Source of the DNA: an uncultured bacterium
GTDB taxonomy: Bacteria; Bacillota; Clostridia; Christensenellales; QALW01
Length of the DNA: 20,253 bases
Direction of reading: 5' to 3'
Assembly: GCA_905214315.1 (NCBI GenBank)
Contig: CAJMLN010000038.1
Coordinates: 1-20,253 of the forward strand
The stretch's first letter is position 1, and every line of letters begins with the position of its first letter. Under the pieces are notes generated by a model, which was not told the origin of the DNA, did no database searches, and saw nothing but the letters and a program-made list of their open reading frames with translations. A program made the position numbers and the translations under genes. Shown here in pieces: positions 6,648 through 14,520 of the stretch.

Positions 6648-7244
6648 TCATTTTTTTAATTGTTTAATAAAATCTAAGAGAGATGTCTGCTGTCTGTGCC
6701 CAAAAAGATATGCAATACCGCATACAGCAAAAAACAAGACAACCGGAACAAAAAACAAAGGCGCTGAAACGGCATTTGGAGTAGTAATATTATTCAAATA
6801 CGCAATAGCCGGTTGCGCAAAATCAACCCCCAATGCCGGGTTATAGGAAACAAAAACTGATAAAAGCGGAGAATATGCCAAAAACAACATATACAGCAGA
6901 ACATATAATCCATCCGACAGTACCTGTGAATTTCCCTCCCACCCACGAAAGGATACCGCCATATAAACAATAATCAAAATAATGGCCGGCAACATGGCAA
7001 TCATTCCAGCCAAAAACCCCTTCACAGGATGATAGATTCCGTTTTTTGTATCGTTCATCCCTCTTTCCGAAGCATTATTCCAGGCAAGGATCAAAATAAA
7101 AGCGATAAATAAAAGGCCAATCAGCACTTTATAGATAAAACCGATATCCACACTTAAAACCAGCATCATGCTGATAAATGATACCACGCAAGCCGCTATC
7201 ATCAAAAGAAACAGCTTAAAGGAAAAATTAAAAAGTCCTTTCAT
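6648..7244 (-). CDS. Predicted membrane protein, unknown function
   Basis: I do not recognise the family. The 198-aa product has about five hydrophobic helices (roughly residues 8-30, 34-56, 75-97, 110-130 and 155-180), a polar stretch WNNASERGMNDTKNGIYHPVKG between helices 2 and 3, and a short basic C-terminal tail. No catalytic motif, cysteine pair or nucleotide-binding loop is seen. The frame opens at GTG 7247, but the ATG at 7244 is 6 nt from GAGGTG and is preferred; it then overlaps the stop of the upstream cyclo-ligase gene by one base (TGATG), which points to coupled translation in the alr operon. A transporter-like or envelope role is possible but not shown. Confidence 0.75.
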   Translation of the reverse strand: MKGLFNFSFKLFLLMIAACVVSFISMMLVLSVDIGFIYKVLIGLLFIAFILILAWNNASERGMNDTKNGIYHPVKGFLAGMIAMLPAIILIIVYMAVSFRGWEGNSQVLSDGLYVLLYMLFLAYSPLLSVFVSYNPALGVDFAQPAIAYLNNITTPNAVSAPLFFVPVVLFFAVCGIAYLFGHRQQTSLLDFIKQLKK

Positions 7245-7771
7245 CACTCACACCTCAATATTCCGTTTTCGGTAACAATCTTGTCCATTCTTACATCAGT
7301 TTCTTTTGCCGTCAGTTCTTCCGCTTGCTGGCAGGAAAACGCGGCGCCGATCTTTTGTATCTCTTTTCCCTGTAAAAAACGGTCATAATATCCTTTGCCA
7401 AACCCCAACCGATTCAAGGAGGCATCAAAAGCACACATGGGAATGACAGCCGCATCTATGATGCCGCAAAAGACGTCTCCGGAGGGTTCTTCAATTCCAT
7501 ACCTGCCCTTCTGCATTTCGCCGCGCCATTGAACGGGAACAATTCTATCCTCCCGAATTGCCGGCAGCAGCACGTTCTTTTTATTTTCCCACAAAAAATC
7601 CCTCAAAGGCGTAACGTCCGCTTCTCCATCGATCGGGGAATACAGCAGCACGGTATTTTTCTCCCAAAGTATTTTCTTTAAGGCCTCGCAAATAGCGGCA
7701 GAAAATATTCTGTGGTCTTTCAGCGAAAGTCCTTTTCTGGCCTCCCGGCCTAACCGGCGGTAATCAGTCAT
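7244..7771 (-). CDS. 5-formyltetrahydrofolate cyclo-ligase
   Basis: Converts 5-formyltetrahydrofolate to 5,10-methenyltetrahydrofolate with ATP, recovering folate for one-carbon metabolism (YgfA/YqgN family). The 175-aa protein shows LLYSPIDGEADVTPL, GRYGIEEPSG, and the hallmark AFDASLNRLGFGKGYYDRFL, which contains the phosphate-binding GFGKGYYD motif. The open frame runs 25 codons further up to 7846 inside alr, but homologues start near MTDYRRLGREARKGLS, and AAGGA lies 8 nt before the ATG at 7771, so that start is chosen. It overlaps the end of alr by 8 bp and its stop overlaps the next gene by one base: a tight operon. The usual early Lys of the family (KxxxR) is Arg here. Confidence 0.94.
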   Translation of the reverse strand: MTDYRRLGREARKGLSLKDHRIFSAAICEALKKILWEKNTVLLYSPIDGEADVTPLRDFLWENKKNVLLPAIREDRIVPVQWRGEMQKGRYGIEEPSGDVFCGIIDAAVIPMCAFDASLNRLGFGKGYYDRFLQGKEIQKIGAAFSCQQAEELTAKETDVRMDKIVTENGILRCE

Positions 7772-8882
7772 GCCGGTATTCCTTCGGAACCCGCGGCGTG
7801 ATCGACAGCATGATTTCATAGCTGATCGTTCCGCAGAGCGCGGCAAGCTCCTCGGCCGTTATCGCGTCCTCTTCCTGCCTTCCTATCAAAACCACCGGAT
7901 CCCCCAAAGAAACCCCGGGAATTTCCGTTACGTCGGCCATCATCATATCCATACAGATATTTCCCACAATCGGCGCGCGCTTTCCGTGTATCAGCACCTC
8001 TGCCTTATTAGAAAGCAAGCGCCGGTATCCGTCCCCGTACCCTACGGGCAGAACGGCCACACGCATATCGCGCTGGGCTACAAAGGTACCAGAATAACTG
8101 ACAGCCTCTCCGGCCCTTACTTCATTTACAGCGGCAACGGCCGTTTCCCAGGAAAGAACCGGCTTTACCGGAAAGGTTTCTTTTGTTTCCCCCGACGGAT
8201 AATAGCCGTATAAAACGATTCCTGCCCGCACCATATCAAAATACAGCTCCGGATAGGAAAGAATGGCGCCGCTGTTTGCGCAATGCACCAGAAAATCACG
8301 AAAACCGTTTTGACGGATCTGTTCTAATGCCTCTGCAAAGGCATCCGCCTGCTGTCGGGTATAGGTATCGTCCTGCGTATCCGATGCGGCCAAATGCGTA
8401 AAAACCCCTTTCAGCCTAACACGAGAACAACATTTCAATGCATTCAATACCTCCCGAAGTGCCTGCCCGCTGCGCACGCCGGTACGATGCATACCGGTTT
8501 CAATTTTTAAATGTACATCTACAAAGGAATGATGCTCCTCACATACTCTCTGCAACCGAAACAAAGCTTCCGCAGAAGACACAGCCTGCTCAATTTGATG
8601 AATAACGCACATCTCCTCGCTGCCCAACGGCAAGGCCCCTAAGCATAAAATCGGTACCCGAATTCCGCTTTTTCGAAGCAGCGCGCCCTCCTCTAAAGTG
8701 GCGGTTCCAAGATAATCGATTCCCCATGCCTGTGCCTCGGCGGCGATTTGCTCCATACCATGCCCATAAGCATCGGCCTTTACCAACGCCATGATTTTGG
8801 TATTTCCTACTCTGTTTTTTACTGCGTTTAAATTCTCTCTAAATGCAGGGAGATCGATCACGCATTTTGTCGGTCTTGCCAT
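7764..8882 (-). CDS. alr: Alanine racemase
   Basis: PLP enzyme that makes D-alanine for peptidoglycan and, in spore formers, also affects germination. The 372 aa are full length. The PLP lysine is Lys35 in ALVKADAYGHG; the second catalytic base, Tyr263, is in AVSYSGTF; IETGMHRTGVR with Arg136-equivalent and VGNICMDMMMADVT near the PLP phosphate are also present. The N-terminal TIM barrel (about 1-235) is followed by the C-terminal beta domain. The ATG has AAGGGGAT upstream. A TATAAT at 8911-8906 is a likely -10. First gene of the unit alr, cyclo-ligase, membrane protein. Spore-coat gene sipL precedes it on the same strand but is separated by a strong terminator. Confidence 0.97.
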   Translation of the reverse strand: MARPTKCVIDLPAFRENLNAVKNRVGNTKIMALVKADAYGHGMEQIAAEAQAWGIDYLGTATLEEGALLRKSGIRVPILCLGALPLGSEEMCVIHQIEQAVSSAEALFRLQRVCEEHHSFVDVHLKIETGMHRTGVRSGQALREVLNALKCCSRVRLKGVFTHLAASDTQDDTYTRQQADAFAEALEQIRQNGFRDFLVHCANSGAILSYPELYFDMVRAGIVLYGYYPSGETKETFPVKPVLSWETAVAAVNEVRAGEAVSYSGTFVAQRDMRVAVLPVGYGDGYRRLLSNKAEVLIHGKRAPIVGNICMDMMMADVTEIPGVSLGDPVVLIGRQEEDAITAEELAALCGTISYEIMLSITPRVPKEYRHD

Positions 8883-8905
8883 AAGAACATCCCCTTATTT
8901 TATTT

Positions 8906-8934
8906 ATTATAATACATTTCTGCAAAAAAATAAA
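8906..8934 (-). promoter_or_regulatory. Promoter for alr operon
   Basis: Exact TATAAT at 8911-8906. The -35 at 17-bp spacing (TTTATT, 8934-8929) is poor, with 3 of 6 matches, and lies in the U tail of the upstream terminator. Predicted start near 8899, about 17 nt before the ATG and just upstream of the ribosome site. Confidence 0.5.
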
Positions 8935-8965
8935 GCAAAAACACGTACAAGGTACATGTTTTTGC
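8922..8965 (-). terminator. Strong intrinsic terminator after sipL-like gene
   Basis: Arms 8935-8948 and 8952-8965 form a 14-bp stem with a 3-nt loop. The only non-Watson-Crick position is a G-U pair in the minus-strand RNA (an A-C mismatch on the other strand), which shows that the functional strand is minus. The RNA then runs into a U-rich tail (TTTATTTTTTT). It separates the sporulation gene from the housekeeping alr operon. Confidence 0.9.
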
Positions 8966-8987
8966 CTTTTTCACACGTTATACTCTT

Positions 8988-10517
8988 TCAGCAGACCTGC
9001 AGCTTACGGAATATATAGATTTTCTGTCCCTGCTGCGGCGTTTCGCCAAGGTCAGGATTCAGTGCCATAACCTCCTCCATATCTGCCCCGAATCTCTTAC
9101 AGATATCCCAAAGCGTTTCATTCTTCTGCGCCATATAAATAATAATTCCAAATTCGGGCATATCACAAGCTTCTCCCTGCCGGGCATCGGTGATAATTTC
9201 ACTGTCCTCACAGGCACAAGGCAAAAACAGAGCAGAAAACGCCGCCCGGATCTCCACCTCCCCGCCGGAAACAAGCACTGCCTGCATATCGGTAAGCGAG
9301 GCGCTCGCCATCATTTGCGTATCCTCTTCAAAATCCAGATTATCACAGAGCAAGCGAATCGGAACGGTTACATTAAAGCCCTCCAGTTCTCCGCTGCCTG
9401 ACGCCATATAAATGACCGAAACCTCGCCGCTTCCCTCTAATTCCGCGCGTCCGTCCAGCATCCGGCAGGAAGTGATCACCGGCGTAAAGTTCACTGAGCT
9501 TATCCGGGAAATCGGTGTTTTTCCCTCAGGAATCGGCACACTGATGTGCTGGTTTACCGCGCAGGTGACCGGTTCCCTGGTACAGGAGAGCTTAATGGTC
9601 TCTCTTGTGCACTCCAAGCCGCCGCCGGTAGAATAGGCGTCGTTAATCAACGTACACTCCCTGGCTTCAGTCATATATGCGTATCCGCAAAGCATTACGC
9701 TATAGGTAAGAATTCTGTTTTCTCCCTCCGCATTCGGCGTTACGGTAACCGTGATATCCTCAACACTCAAATGTACAATCGGCGCACTGCCGCCTTCTAC
9801 ATTTTTCAGCTCAATTAATTGGGAAAAATCCATTTTATCCGATACCTGTATCACAGGCTCATATTCATCGGCAGAGAGATAGATCGTCTGCAGTGGTATC
9901 TGCCCGCCCAGAATCAGCTGTCCTGCGGAAAGATGCGCTTCATTTACCGTGGCGTCGGCATTCATACACAGAATTTCCTTTACCTCCGGAACCCGCAGGG
10001 AAAGTTCGGTATCATTTGTTACCGTAAACCGAAGCGGGGTTGTAAACGATACGCAGTTGAGCATAACCTTTTCTTCCTTTTTGCGAATATCGTCGCCGGA
10101 AAGATCAGTAAGAAGCTCTCTCTGGCAAGGGGTAATCAACGTCCCGGTAATATGTACGCTGCAGGTGAGCATCAGGCTGCCTGCCTCAATATAGCCCCGT
10201 ACCTTTTCGGCCTCCGCCTTTGCCAGCATATAAGATTTTGGCATAACCCCGGGAATCGTTTCGTTTACGCCGAAGCGCTCGCTGCGCTCTGTTTTTCTGA
10301 TCTCTCCATCGGCCGTTTTATAGATGGCACAAAATTTTACAACCCCTTCAACTAAGGCTTCATTATTAAGCATTTCACAGCGGCCGCAACAGGCAAGCGC
10401 GGTAACGCTAAGCAGTTTTGCTCCCTCTTCCAGCAGTTCTTTAGCGCTGACCTTTACCGTTATATTCCTTGTATCAAAGCAATCAAATTTTACCGTTTCT
10501 CTGTTACATTCCATCAT
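8988..10517 (-). CDS. sipL: SipL-like spore morphogenesis protein (SPOCS/DUF3794 and LysM)
   Basis: 509-aa protein with repeated DUF3794 (SPOCS) modules, roughly at 35-125, 175-265 and 320-410, and one C-terminal LysM domain (about 457-504: NETLWDICKRFGADMEEVMALN and a GQKIYIF end). This order and length match C. difficile SipL, in which the LysM domain binds the coat ATPase SpoIVA and tethers the coat to the forespore. SPOCS-LysM proteins are typical of sporulating Clostridia. There is no signal peptide, as fits a mother-cell protein. The ATG has GGAGGT at good spacing. A candidate sigma-E promoter lies at 10560-10588, and a strong terminator follows. It could be a SPOCS paralogue rather than the true orthologue; a search for other copies in the genome would settle it. 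Confidence 0.85.
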   Translation of the reverse strand: MMECNRETVKFDCFDTRNITVKVSAKELLEEGAKLLSVTALACCGRCEMLNNEALVEGVVKFCAIYKTADGEIRKTERSERFGVNETIPGVMPKSYMLAKAEAEKVRGYIEAGSLMLTCSVHITGTLITPCQRELLTDLSGDDIRKKEEKVMLNCVSFTTPLRFTVTNDTELSLRVPEVKEILCMNADATVNEAHLSAGQLILGGQIPLQTIYLSADEYEPVIQVSDKMDFSQLIELKNVEGGSAPIVHLSVEDITVTVTPNAEGENRILTYSVMLCGYAYMTEARECTLINDAYSTGGGLECTRETIKLSCTREPVTCAVNQHISVPIPEGKTPISRISSVNFTPVITSCRMLDGRAELEGSGEVSVIYMASGSGELEGFNVTVPIRLLCDNLDFEEDTQMMASASLTDMQAVLVSGGEVEIRAAFSALFLPCACEDSEIITDARQGEACDMPEFGIIIYMAQKNETLWDICKRFGADMEEVMALNPDLGETPQQGQKIYIFRKLQVC

Positions 10518-10559
10518 GCCAACCTCCGTAATTTGAATTTTACTGTTCTTCTACAATAA

Positions 10560-10588
10560 AATATATAACCGGCTATTTGAAAATATTC
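10560..10588 (-). promoter_or_regulatory. Candidate sigma-E promoter for sipL-like gene
   Basis: GAATATT (10588-10582) fits the sigma-E -35 consensus KMATATT exactly. After a 14-bp spacer, TATATATT (10567-10560) matches 5 of 8 positions of the -10 CATACAMT. Predicted start about 36 nt before the ATG. No good sigma-A promoter is seen on this strand in the 201-bp gap 10518-10718. Mother-cell expression would fit the SipL role. The AT-rich background lowers certainty. Confidence 0.4.
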
Positions 10589-10658
10589 TTGTTTTTCCTA
10601 AATTTACTTTCGCCCCAAACTTTTTTTGAAAGATTCCTTCTATATATAAAATTGTGCA

Positions 10659-10686
10659 TTGCATTTTTCGCAAAATTTGTTATAAT
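10659..10686 (+). promoter_or_regulatory. Promoter for GNAT gene
   Basis: TTGCAT (10659-10664), 16-bp spacer, exact TATAAT (10681-10686) with TG one base upstream (extended -10, TGTTATAAT). Predicted start near 10693, about 26 nt before the ATG. It may also feed the ruv-queA-tgt genes by read-through. Confidence 0.7.
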
Positions 10687-10718
10687 AATAAAAAACAAAT
10701 AGGTTTTGAGGTGAATTT

Positions 10719-11252
10719 ATGGTCAGCTACAGGCTCAGCATCCGTAAAATTGAAAGAAACGATATTCCGTTTTTAGTGGATTGGACAAGCAATCACCCTC
10801 ATATCAAAGGCTTTCACGGATATCTTCCCAAAACGGTCAGCGAAGGCAACCAATGGTTTCAGCGTTCACTGCTGGATAAAACCCGGGATGATTACTTGAT
10901 CTATGCCACCGAAGAGGGCGGAGAAAAATATCCGATCGGCATGCTGGGGCTGGTCAATATCGATGACGCCAACCGCAAGGGCGAATATTATATTCTTATC
11001 GGCAACGAAGAATTCCTGCACCGGGGCATTGCCTACCGCACCTCGAACGAAATGATCGTAAACACTTACTTTAAAAATTTTGAATTTTCCAAAGTATATG
11101 CCTGCATTGATAAAGAAAATTATCCCGCTCAAAAATTAGCTGAAAAGCTCGGTTTCAGAAAAGAGGGCGTTATGCTTTCGGATATTCTTCTGCCCGACGG
11201 CACGCCGGTGGACAGAATCTATTACGGCCTTTTGGCCTCGGACAGACTTTAA
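10719..11252 (+). CDS. GNAT family N-acetyltransferase
   Basis: Acetyl-CoA dependent acetyltransferase of the RimJ/RimL-like branch, 177 aa, one GNAT domain. The acetyl-CoA loop is seen as GNEEFLHRGIAYRTSNEMI (about residues 95-113, R/Q-x-x-G-x-A type), followed by the late motif ACIDKENYPAQKLAEKLGFRKEGV, in which Asn and the AEKLGF helix are typical. The substrate cannot be told: related enzymes acetylate ribosomal proteins, antibiotics or small amines. GAGGTG precedes the ATG with 6-nt spacing. A good promoter stands in front. It is the first of six plus-strand genes before yajC, with a hairpin between it and ruvC. Confidence 0.9.
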   Translation: MVSYRLSIRKIERNDIPFLVDWTSNHPHIKGFHGYLPKTVSEGNQWFQRSLLDKTRDDYLIYATEEGGEKYPIGMLGLVNIDDANRKGEYYILIGNEEFLHRGIAYRTSNEMIVNTYFKNFEFSKVYACIDKENYPAQKLAEKLGFRKEGVMLSDILLPDGTPVDRIYYGLLASDRL

Positions 11253-11275
11253 ATTTTGCTCGGGCATTTTCCCGA

Positions 11276-11302
11276 AAGCGCCGCACGCGGCGCTTCCGTT
11301 TT
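11276..11302 (+). terminator. GC-rich hairpin between GNAT gene and ruvC
   Basis: 8-bp stem (11276-11283 with 11288-11295, core GCGCCG/CGGCGC), loop CACG, then CCGTTTT. A second small hairpin (CGGG/CCCG, 11261-11274) stands just upstream. The T tail is only four bases, so this is a weak or partial terminator at best. No separate promoter for ruvC is visible in the 65-bp gap, so complete termination here would leave ruvCAB without a visible promoter. Confidence 0.4.
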
Positions 11303-11317
11303 GATTGGAAGTTTTTT

Positions 11318-11812
11318 ATGATTATTCTCGGCTTTGATCCGGGCCTTGCAACCTTAGGCTTCGGCGTAATTGAATCCAACGGCCATAAGCACAAAATGAT
11401 AGAATACGGCATTATTTCCACGCCTCCGGACATGCCCACACCCGTCAGGCTCAGGAACATCTACACTGACGTCACCACGGTCATTGACCGCTTTCGGCCT
11501 GACGCCATCGCCATAGAGGAGCTGTTTTTCAATAACAACGTAAAAACGGCGATCAATGTTGCCCAGGCGCGCGGCGCACTGCTCGCGGCCGCTTCCATGA
11601 AAACAGATAACCTTTATGAATATACGCCGCTGCAGATCAAACAGGCCATCGTAGGCTACGGCCGAGCCGATAAGCACCAGGTTCAGCAAATGGTAATGTA
11701 CTTTTTAAACCTTGACAAAATCCCCAGACCCGACGACGCTGCCGACGGTCTCGCCGCTGCCATCTGCCATGCGCATACAGCTAAAATGAGTTCCCAGTTC
11801 AAAATAAAATAG
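11318..11812 (+). CDS. ruvC: Crossover junction endodeoxyribonuclease RuvC
   Basis: Holliday junction resolvase that acts with RuvAB. The 164 aa show the RNase H-like fold signatures: GFDPGLATLGFGVI (5-18) with Asp7, IAIEELFFNNN with Glu67, VAQARGALL, and the C-terminal pair Asp140 and Asp143 in RPDDAADGLAAAI. All four catalytic acids are therefore present. GGAAG lies 6 nt before the ATG. First of the compact ruvC-ruvA-ruvB set, followed 9 bp later by ruvA. Confidence 0.97.
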   Translation: MIILGFDPGLATLGFGVIESNGHKHKMIEYGIISTPPDMPTPVRLRNIYTDVTTVIDRFRPDAIAIEELFFNNNVKTAINVAQARGALLAAASMKTDNLYEYTPLQIKQAIVGYGRADKHQVQQMVMYFLNLDKIPRPDDAADGLAAAICHAHTAKMSSQFKIK

Positions 11813-11821
11813 GAGTATTTT

Positions 11822-12418
11822 ATGTACGCATTTATAAACGGTACTATAGAAGAAGCCGATTCTGAAGGAATCGTGATCGAGGCCGGCGGAATCGGCTATT
11901 TTGTACAGTGCACCGCCGGTGTGCTCAGCAATGTTTCCGTGGGTCAGAAAGCCAAAATTTTTACCTACCAGCATGTGCGCGAGGACGCCATCGTTCTCTT
12001 CGGTTTTCTTTCCAAGGAAGAACGCACTATGTTTCTACGCCTGATTTCCGTCAGCGGTATCGGCCCGAAAATCGCACTGCAGATCCTCTCGGCTGTTTCC
12101 GCGCGAGAGCTCGCTATCATTTTAGTAAGCGGCGACAGCGCTGCTCTGACCAAGGTTCCCGGCGTAGGTAAAAAGACGGCACAGCGCATGATCTTGGAGC
12201 TGCGCGAAAAAGTAGATAATGACGAACTCCTTCCCCAAAACGCCGCTTTCAGCGCTTCCGCGCCGGCCGACGGCATGATTGCCGACGCCGTATACGCTCT
12301 TGCGGCCCTGGGTTATTCCTCTGCCGAGGCGGCAAAAGCGGTGGAAGCCGCCGCTCCCGGCTGCCGCAATACCGAGGAGATTCTCCGCACGGTATTAAAG
12401 AACTTTGACAGGAGGTAA
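11822..12418 (+). CDS. ruvA: Holliday junction DNA helicase subunit RuvA
   Basis: Binds four-way junction DNA as a tetramer and loads the RuvB motor. The 198 aa have the expected three parts: an OB-fold (1-63, MYAFINGTIEE start), two helix-hairpin-helix motifs (SVSGIGPKIALQIL, 77-89, and VPGVGKKTAQRMILEL, 112-127), and the C-terminal three-helix RuvB-contact domain (about 150-198), joined by an Ala/Ser/Pro-rich linker. AGGAG sits 6 nt before the ATG. Three bases separate its stop from the ruvB start. Confidence 0.97.
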   Translation: MYAFINGTIEEADSEGIVIEAGGIGYFVQCTAGVLSNVSVGQKAKIFTYQHVREDAIVLFGFLSKEERTMFLRLISVSGIGPKIALQILSAVSARELAIILVSGDSAALTKVPGVGKKTAQRMILELREKVDNDELLPQNAAFSASAPADGMIADAVYALAALGYSSAEAAKAVEAAAPGCRNTEEILRTVLKNFDRR

Positions 12419-12421
12419 CCT

Positions 12422-13474
12422 ATGATTGAAGAAGAACGGATCATCACCTCCGGCCTGCTGGAAGAGGATTCCGAAAACGAAAACTCCCTGCGCCCCAAAA
12501 CACTGAACGATTATATCGGCCAGGAAAAGGTAAAAGAAATGATCGGCATTTTCATCTCCGCCGCACGAGAGCGGAAAGAAGCTCTGGATCACACCCTTTT
12601 ATACGGCCCCCCGGGCCTGGGAAAAACCACTCTTGCCAATATCATCGCCTCGGAGATGGGCGTCTCCATCCGCGTAACCAGCGGTCCCGCCATCGAGCGG
12701 CCGGGAGATCTGGCGGCCATCCTTACAAATCTGAATGAAAACGATATTCTCTTTATTGATGAAATTCACCGCCTAAACCGTAGTGTGGAAGAGGTTCTCT
12801 ATCCCGCTATGGAGGATTTCGCGCTGGATATCATGATCGGAAAAGGCCCTTCGGCGCGTTCGGTAAGGCTGAGCCTTCCCCCGTTTACGCTGATCGGCGC
12901 AACCACGCGTGCCGGGATGCTGACGTCTCCCCTGCGCGACCGGTTCGGCGTTATCTGCAGGCTGGAAATGTACAATGCCGCCGAGCTTGCTCAAATTATC
13001 ACCCGCAGTGCATCAATCCTTGAAATTCCCATAGAAGATTCCGGCGCTTATGCGATATCCCGCCGTTCCCGCGGAACACCGAGAATTGCCAACCGGCTGC
13101 TCAAACGTGTGCGTGATTTTGCTCAGGTAAAAGGCGACGGCGTTGTAACCGAGGCCATTGCGGACTGCGCACTGGAAATGCTGGAGGTTGACCGGCTGGG
13201 TTTGGATTCCAGCGATCACCGCGTACTGCGCACTATGATCGAAAAATTCGGCGGCGGTCCGGTAGGGCTTGACACCCTGGCCGCTTCCACCGGCGAAGAA
13301 GATATCACGATTGAGGACGTGATCGAACCGTTTTTATTACAGCTGGGTTTTATTTCCCGTACGCCGCGCGGCAGAATCGTACTGCCGGCAGCCTACAAGC
13401 ATTTAGGAATGGAATGTCCTCAGGACGCAAGGCAGATGAAGCTGCCTATGGAAGAATATGATGAAGACAAGTGA
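12422..13474 (+). CDS. ruvB: Holliday junction DNA helicase subunit RuvB
   Basis: Hexameric AAA+ ATPase that drives branch migration with RuvA. The 350 aa are full length. Walker A GPPGLGKT (62-69), Walker B FIDEIH (111-116), sensor 1 GATTRAG (159-165), arginine finger Arg174 in LRDRFG, sensor 2 GTPRIANRLL (218-227), and the winged-helix end GFISRTPRGR (309-318) are all seen. The ribosome site AGGAGGT lies in the last codons of ruvA. The last 14 bp overlap queA, whose own ribosome site (GGAAG) is within ruvB, so translation of queA is probably coupled. Confidence 0.98.
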   Translation: MIEEERIITSGLLEEDSENENSLRPKTLNDYIGQEKVKEMIGIFISAARERKEALDHTLLYGPPGLGKTTLANIIASEMGVSIRVTSGPAIERPGDLAAILTNLNENDILFIDEIHRLNRSVEEVLYPAMEDFALDIMIGKGPSARSVRLSLPPFTLIGATTRAGMLTSPLRDRFGVICRLEMYNAAELAQIITRSASILEIPIEDSGAYAISRRSRGTPRIANRLLKRVRDFAQVKGDGVVTEAIADCALEMLEVDRLGLDSSDHRVLRTMIEKFGGGPVGLDTLAASTGEEDITIEDVIEPFLLQLGFISRTPRGRIVLPAAYKHLGMECPQDARQMKLPMEEYDEDK

Positions 13475-14483
13475 TTTTTACTATGAGCTGCCCAAAGAAT
13501 TGATTGCGCAAACGCCCACGGAACCGAGAGATCACGCCAGGCTGCTTGTCTATAACCGAAAGGCAAAAAGCATTGAGCACCGGCGTTTTTATGAGCTTCC
13601 CCGATATCTGCGCAAGGGCGATTGTCTAGTCATTAATGAAACAAAAGTCCTTCCCGCCAGGCTGCTGGGAGAACGGGAGGATACCGGCTCCTTTATTGAG
13701 TTTCTTCTGCTGCGGCGGCTTGATGCGGACACCTGGGAAATTCTTGCGCGGCCCGGCAAAAAAGCAAAGCCCGGACAGCGTTTCGTATTCGGCGGTGAAC
13801 TGACCGCCGAGGTGATTGAGGTTTGCACGGACGGCAATCGCATTGTGCGTTTTTTTTATAACGGTATTTTTGAAGAGATTTTGGACAGGCTGGGCAATAT
13901 GCCCCTGCCGCCCTATATTACCCAAAAATTAGAAGATAAAGAGATGTATCAAACGGTATACGCCAAAGAAACCGGTTCCGCCGCGGCACCGACGGCAGGC
14001 CTTCATTTCACGCCGCAGCTGTTGGAGGAAATCAAAGCCATGGGAGTGGAAATCGTTCCCGTTCTACTGCATGTGGGCCTGGGCACGTTTCGTCCCGTAA
14101 AAGTAGAGGATGTAACCAGCCATAAAATGCACAGCGAATACTATTCGGTATCGCGGGAAGCTGCCGAAACCATCAACCGATGCCGTCAAAGAGGCGGTCG
14201 GATTGTCAGCGTGGGAACCACCAGCTGCCGTACCCTGGAAAGCGCCGCCGATCCGCTGGGACAGCTGCACGCCCAAAGCGGCGAAACTGATATTTTTATC
14301 TATCCCGGCTACACCTTTAAAGCCGTTGATGCCCTGATTACCAATTTTCACCTTCCCGAATCGACGCTGCTGATGCTTGTCAGCGCGCTTTGCAGCAAGG
14401 AAGAAATCATGGATGTATACGAAACCGCCAAGAAAAACAATTACCGCTTTTTTTCCTTTGGCGACGCCATGCTGATTTTATAA
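13461..14483 (+). CDS. queA: S-adenosylmethionine:tRNA ribosyltransferase-isomerase
   Basis: Transfers and rearranges the ribosyl part of SAM onto 7-aminomethyl-7-deazaguanine in tRNA to form epoxyqueuosine. The 340-aa protein is complete: SDFYYELPKELIAQTPTEPRD opens it, followed by NETKVLPARLLGERE, LPPYI, TAGLHFTPQLLEEI, VPVLLHVGLGTFRPV and NFHLPESTLLMLVSAL near the end. Two ATG codons lie in tandem (13458, 13461); the second has 6-nt spacing from GGAAG and gives the MKTSDF start usual for the family, so it is preferred. Upstream of tgt in a conserved queuosine pair. Confidence 0.97.
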   Translation: MKTSDFYYELPKELIAQTPTEPRDHARLLVYNRKAKSIEHRRFYELPRYLRKGDCLVINETKVLPARLLGEREDTGSFIEFLLLRRLDADTWEILARPGKKAKPGQRFVFGGELTAEVIEVCTDGNRIVRFFYNGIFEEILDRLGNMPLPPYITQKLEDKEMYQTVYAKETGSAAAPTAGLHFTPQLLEEIKAMGVEIVPVLLHVGLGTFRPVKVEDVTSHKMHSEYYSVSREAAETINRCRQRGGRIVSVGTTSCRTLESAADPLGQLHAQSGETDIFIYPGYTFKAVDALITNFHLPESTLLMLVSALCSKEEIMDVYETAKKNNYRFFSFGDAMLIL

Positions 14484-14486
14484 TCT

Positions 14487-14503
14487 CCGCATTTTTTATG
14501 CGG
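14487..14503 (+). other. Small hairpin in queA-tgt gap
   Basis: CCGCAT, five T, ATGCGG: a perfect 6-bp stem directly after the queA stop and about 17 nt before the tgt ATG. There is no T tail after it, so it is not an intrinsic terminator. It may protect or set an mRNA end, or lightly modulate tgt translation; this is inference only. Confidence 0.4.
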
Positions 14504-14520
14504 TAAATACGAGGTTTTAC

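Noticed and set aside
11253..11317. SOS (LexA) box in front of ruvC
   Set aside because: No CGAAC-N4-GTTCG type sequence is found in the gap.
11170..11460. Minus-strand frame across the GNAT-ruvC junction
   Set aside because: Antisense to two real genes and spanning the hairpin region; basic, low-complexity translation without support.
14484..14520. preQ1 riboswitch upstream of tgt
   Set aside because: The gap is only 37 nt, contains a simple 6-bp hairpin, and lacks the A-rich tail and loop of preQ1 class I; class II is larger.
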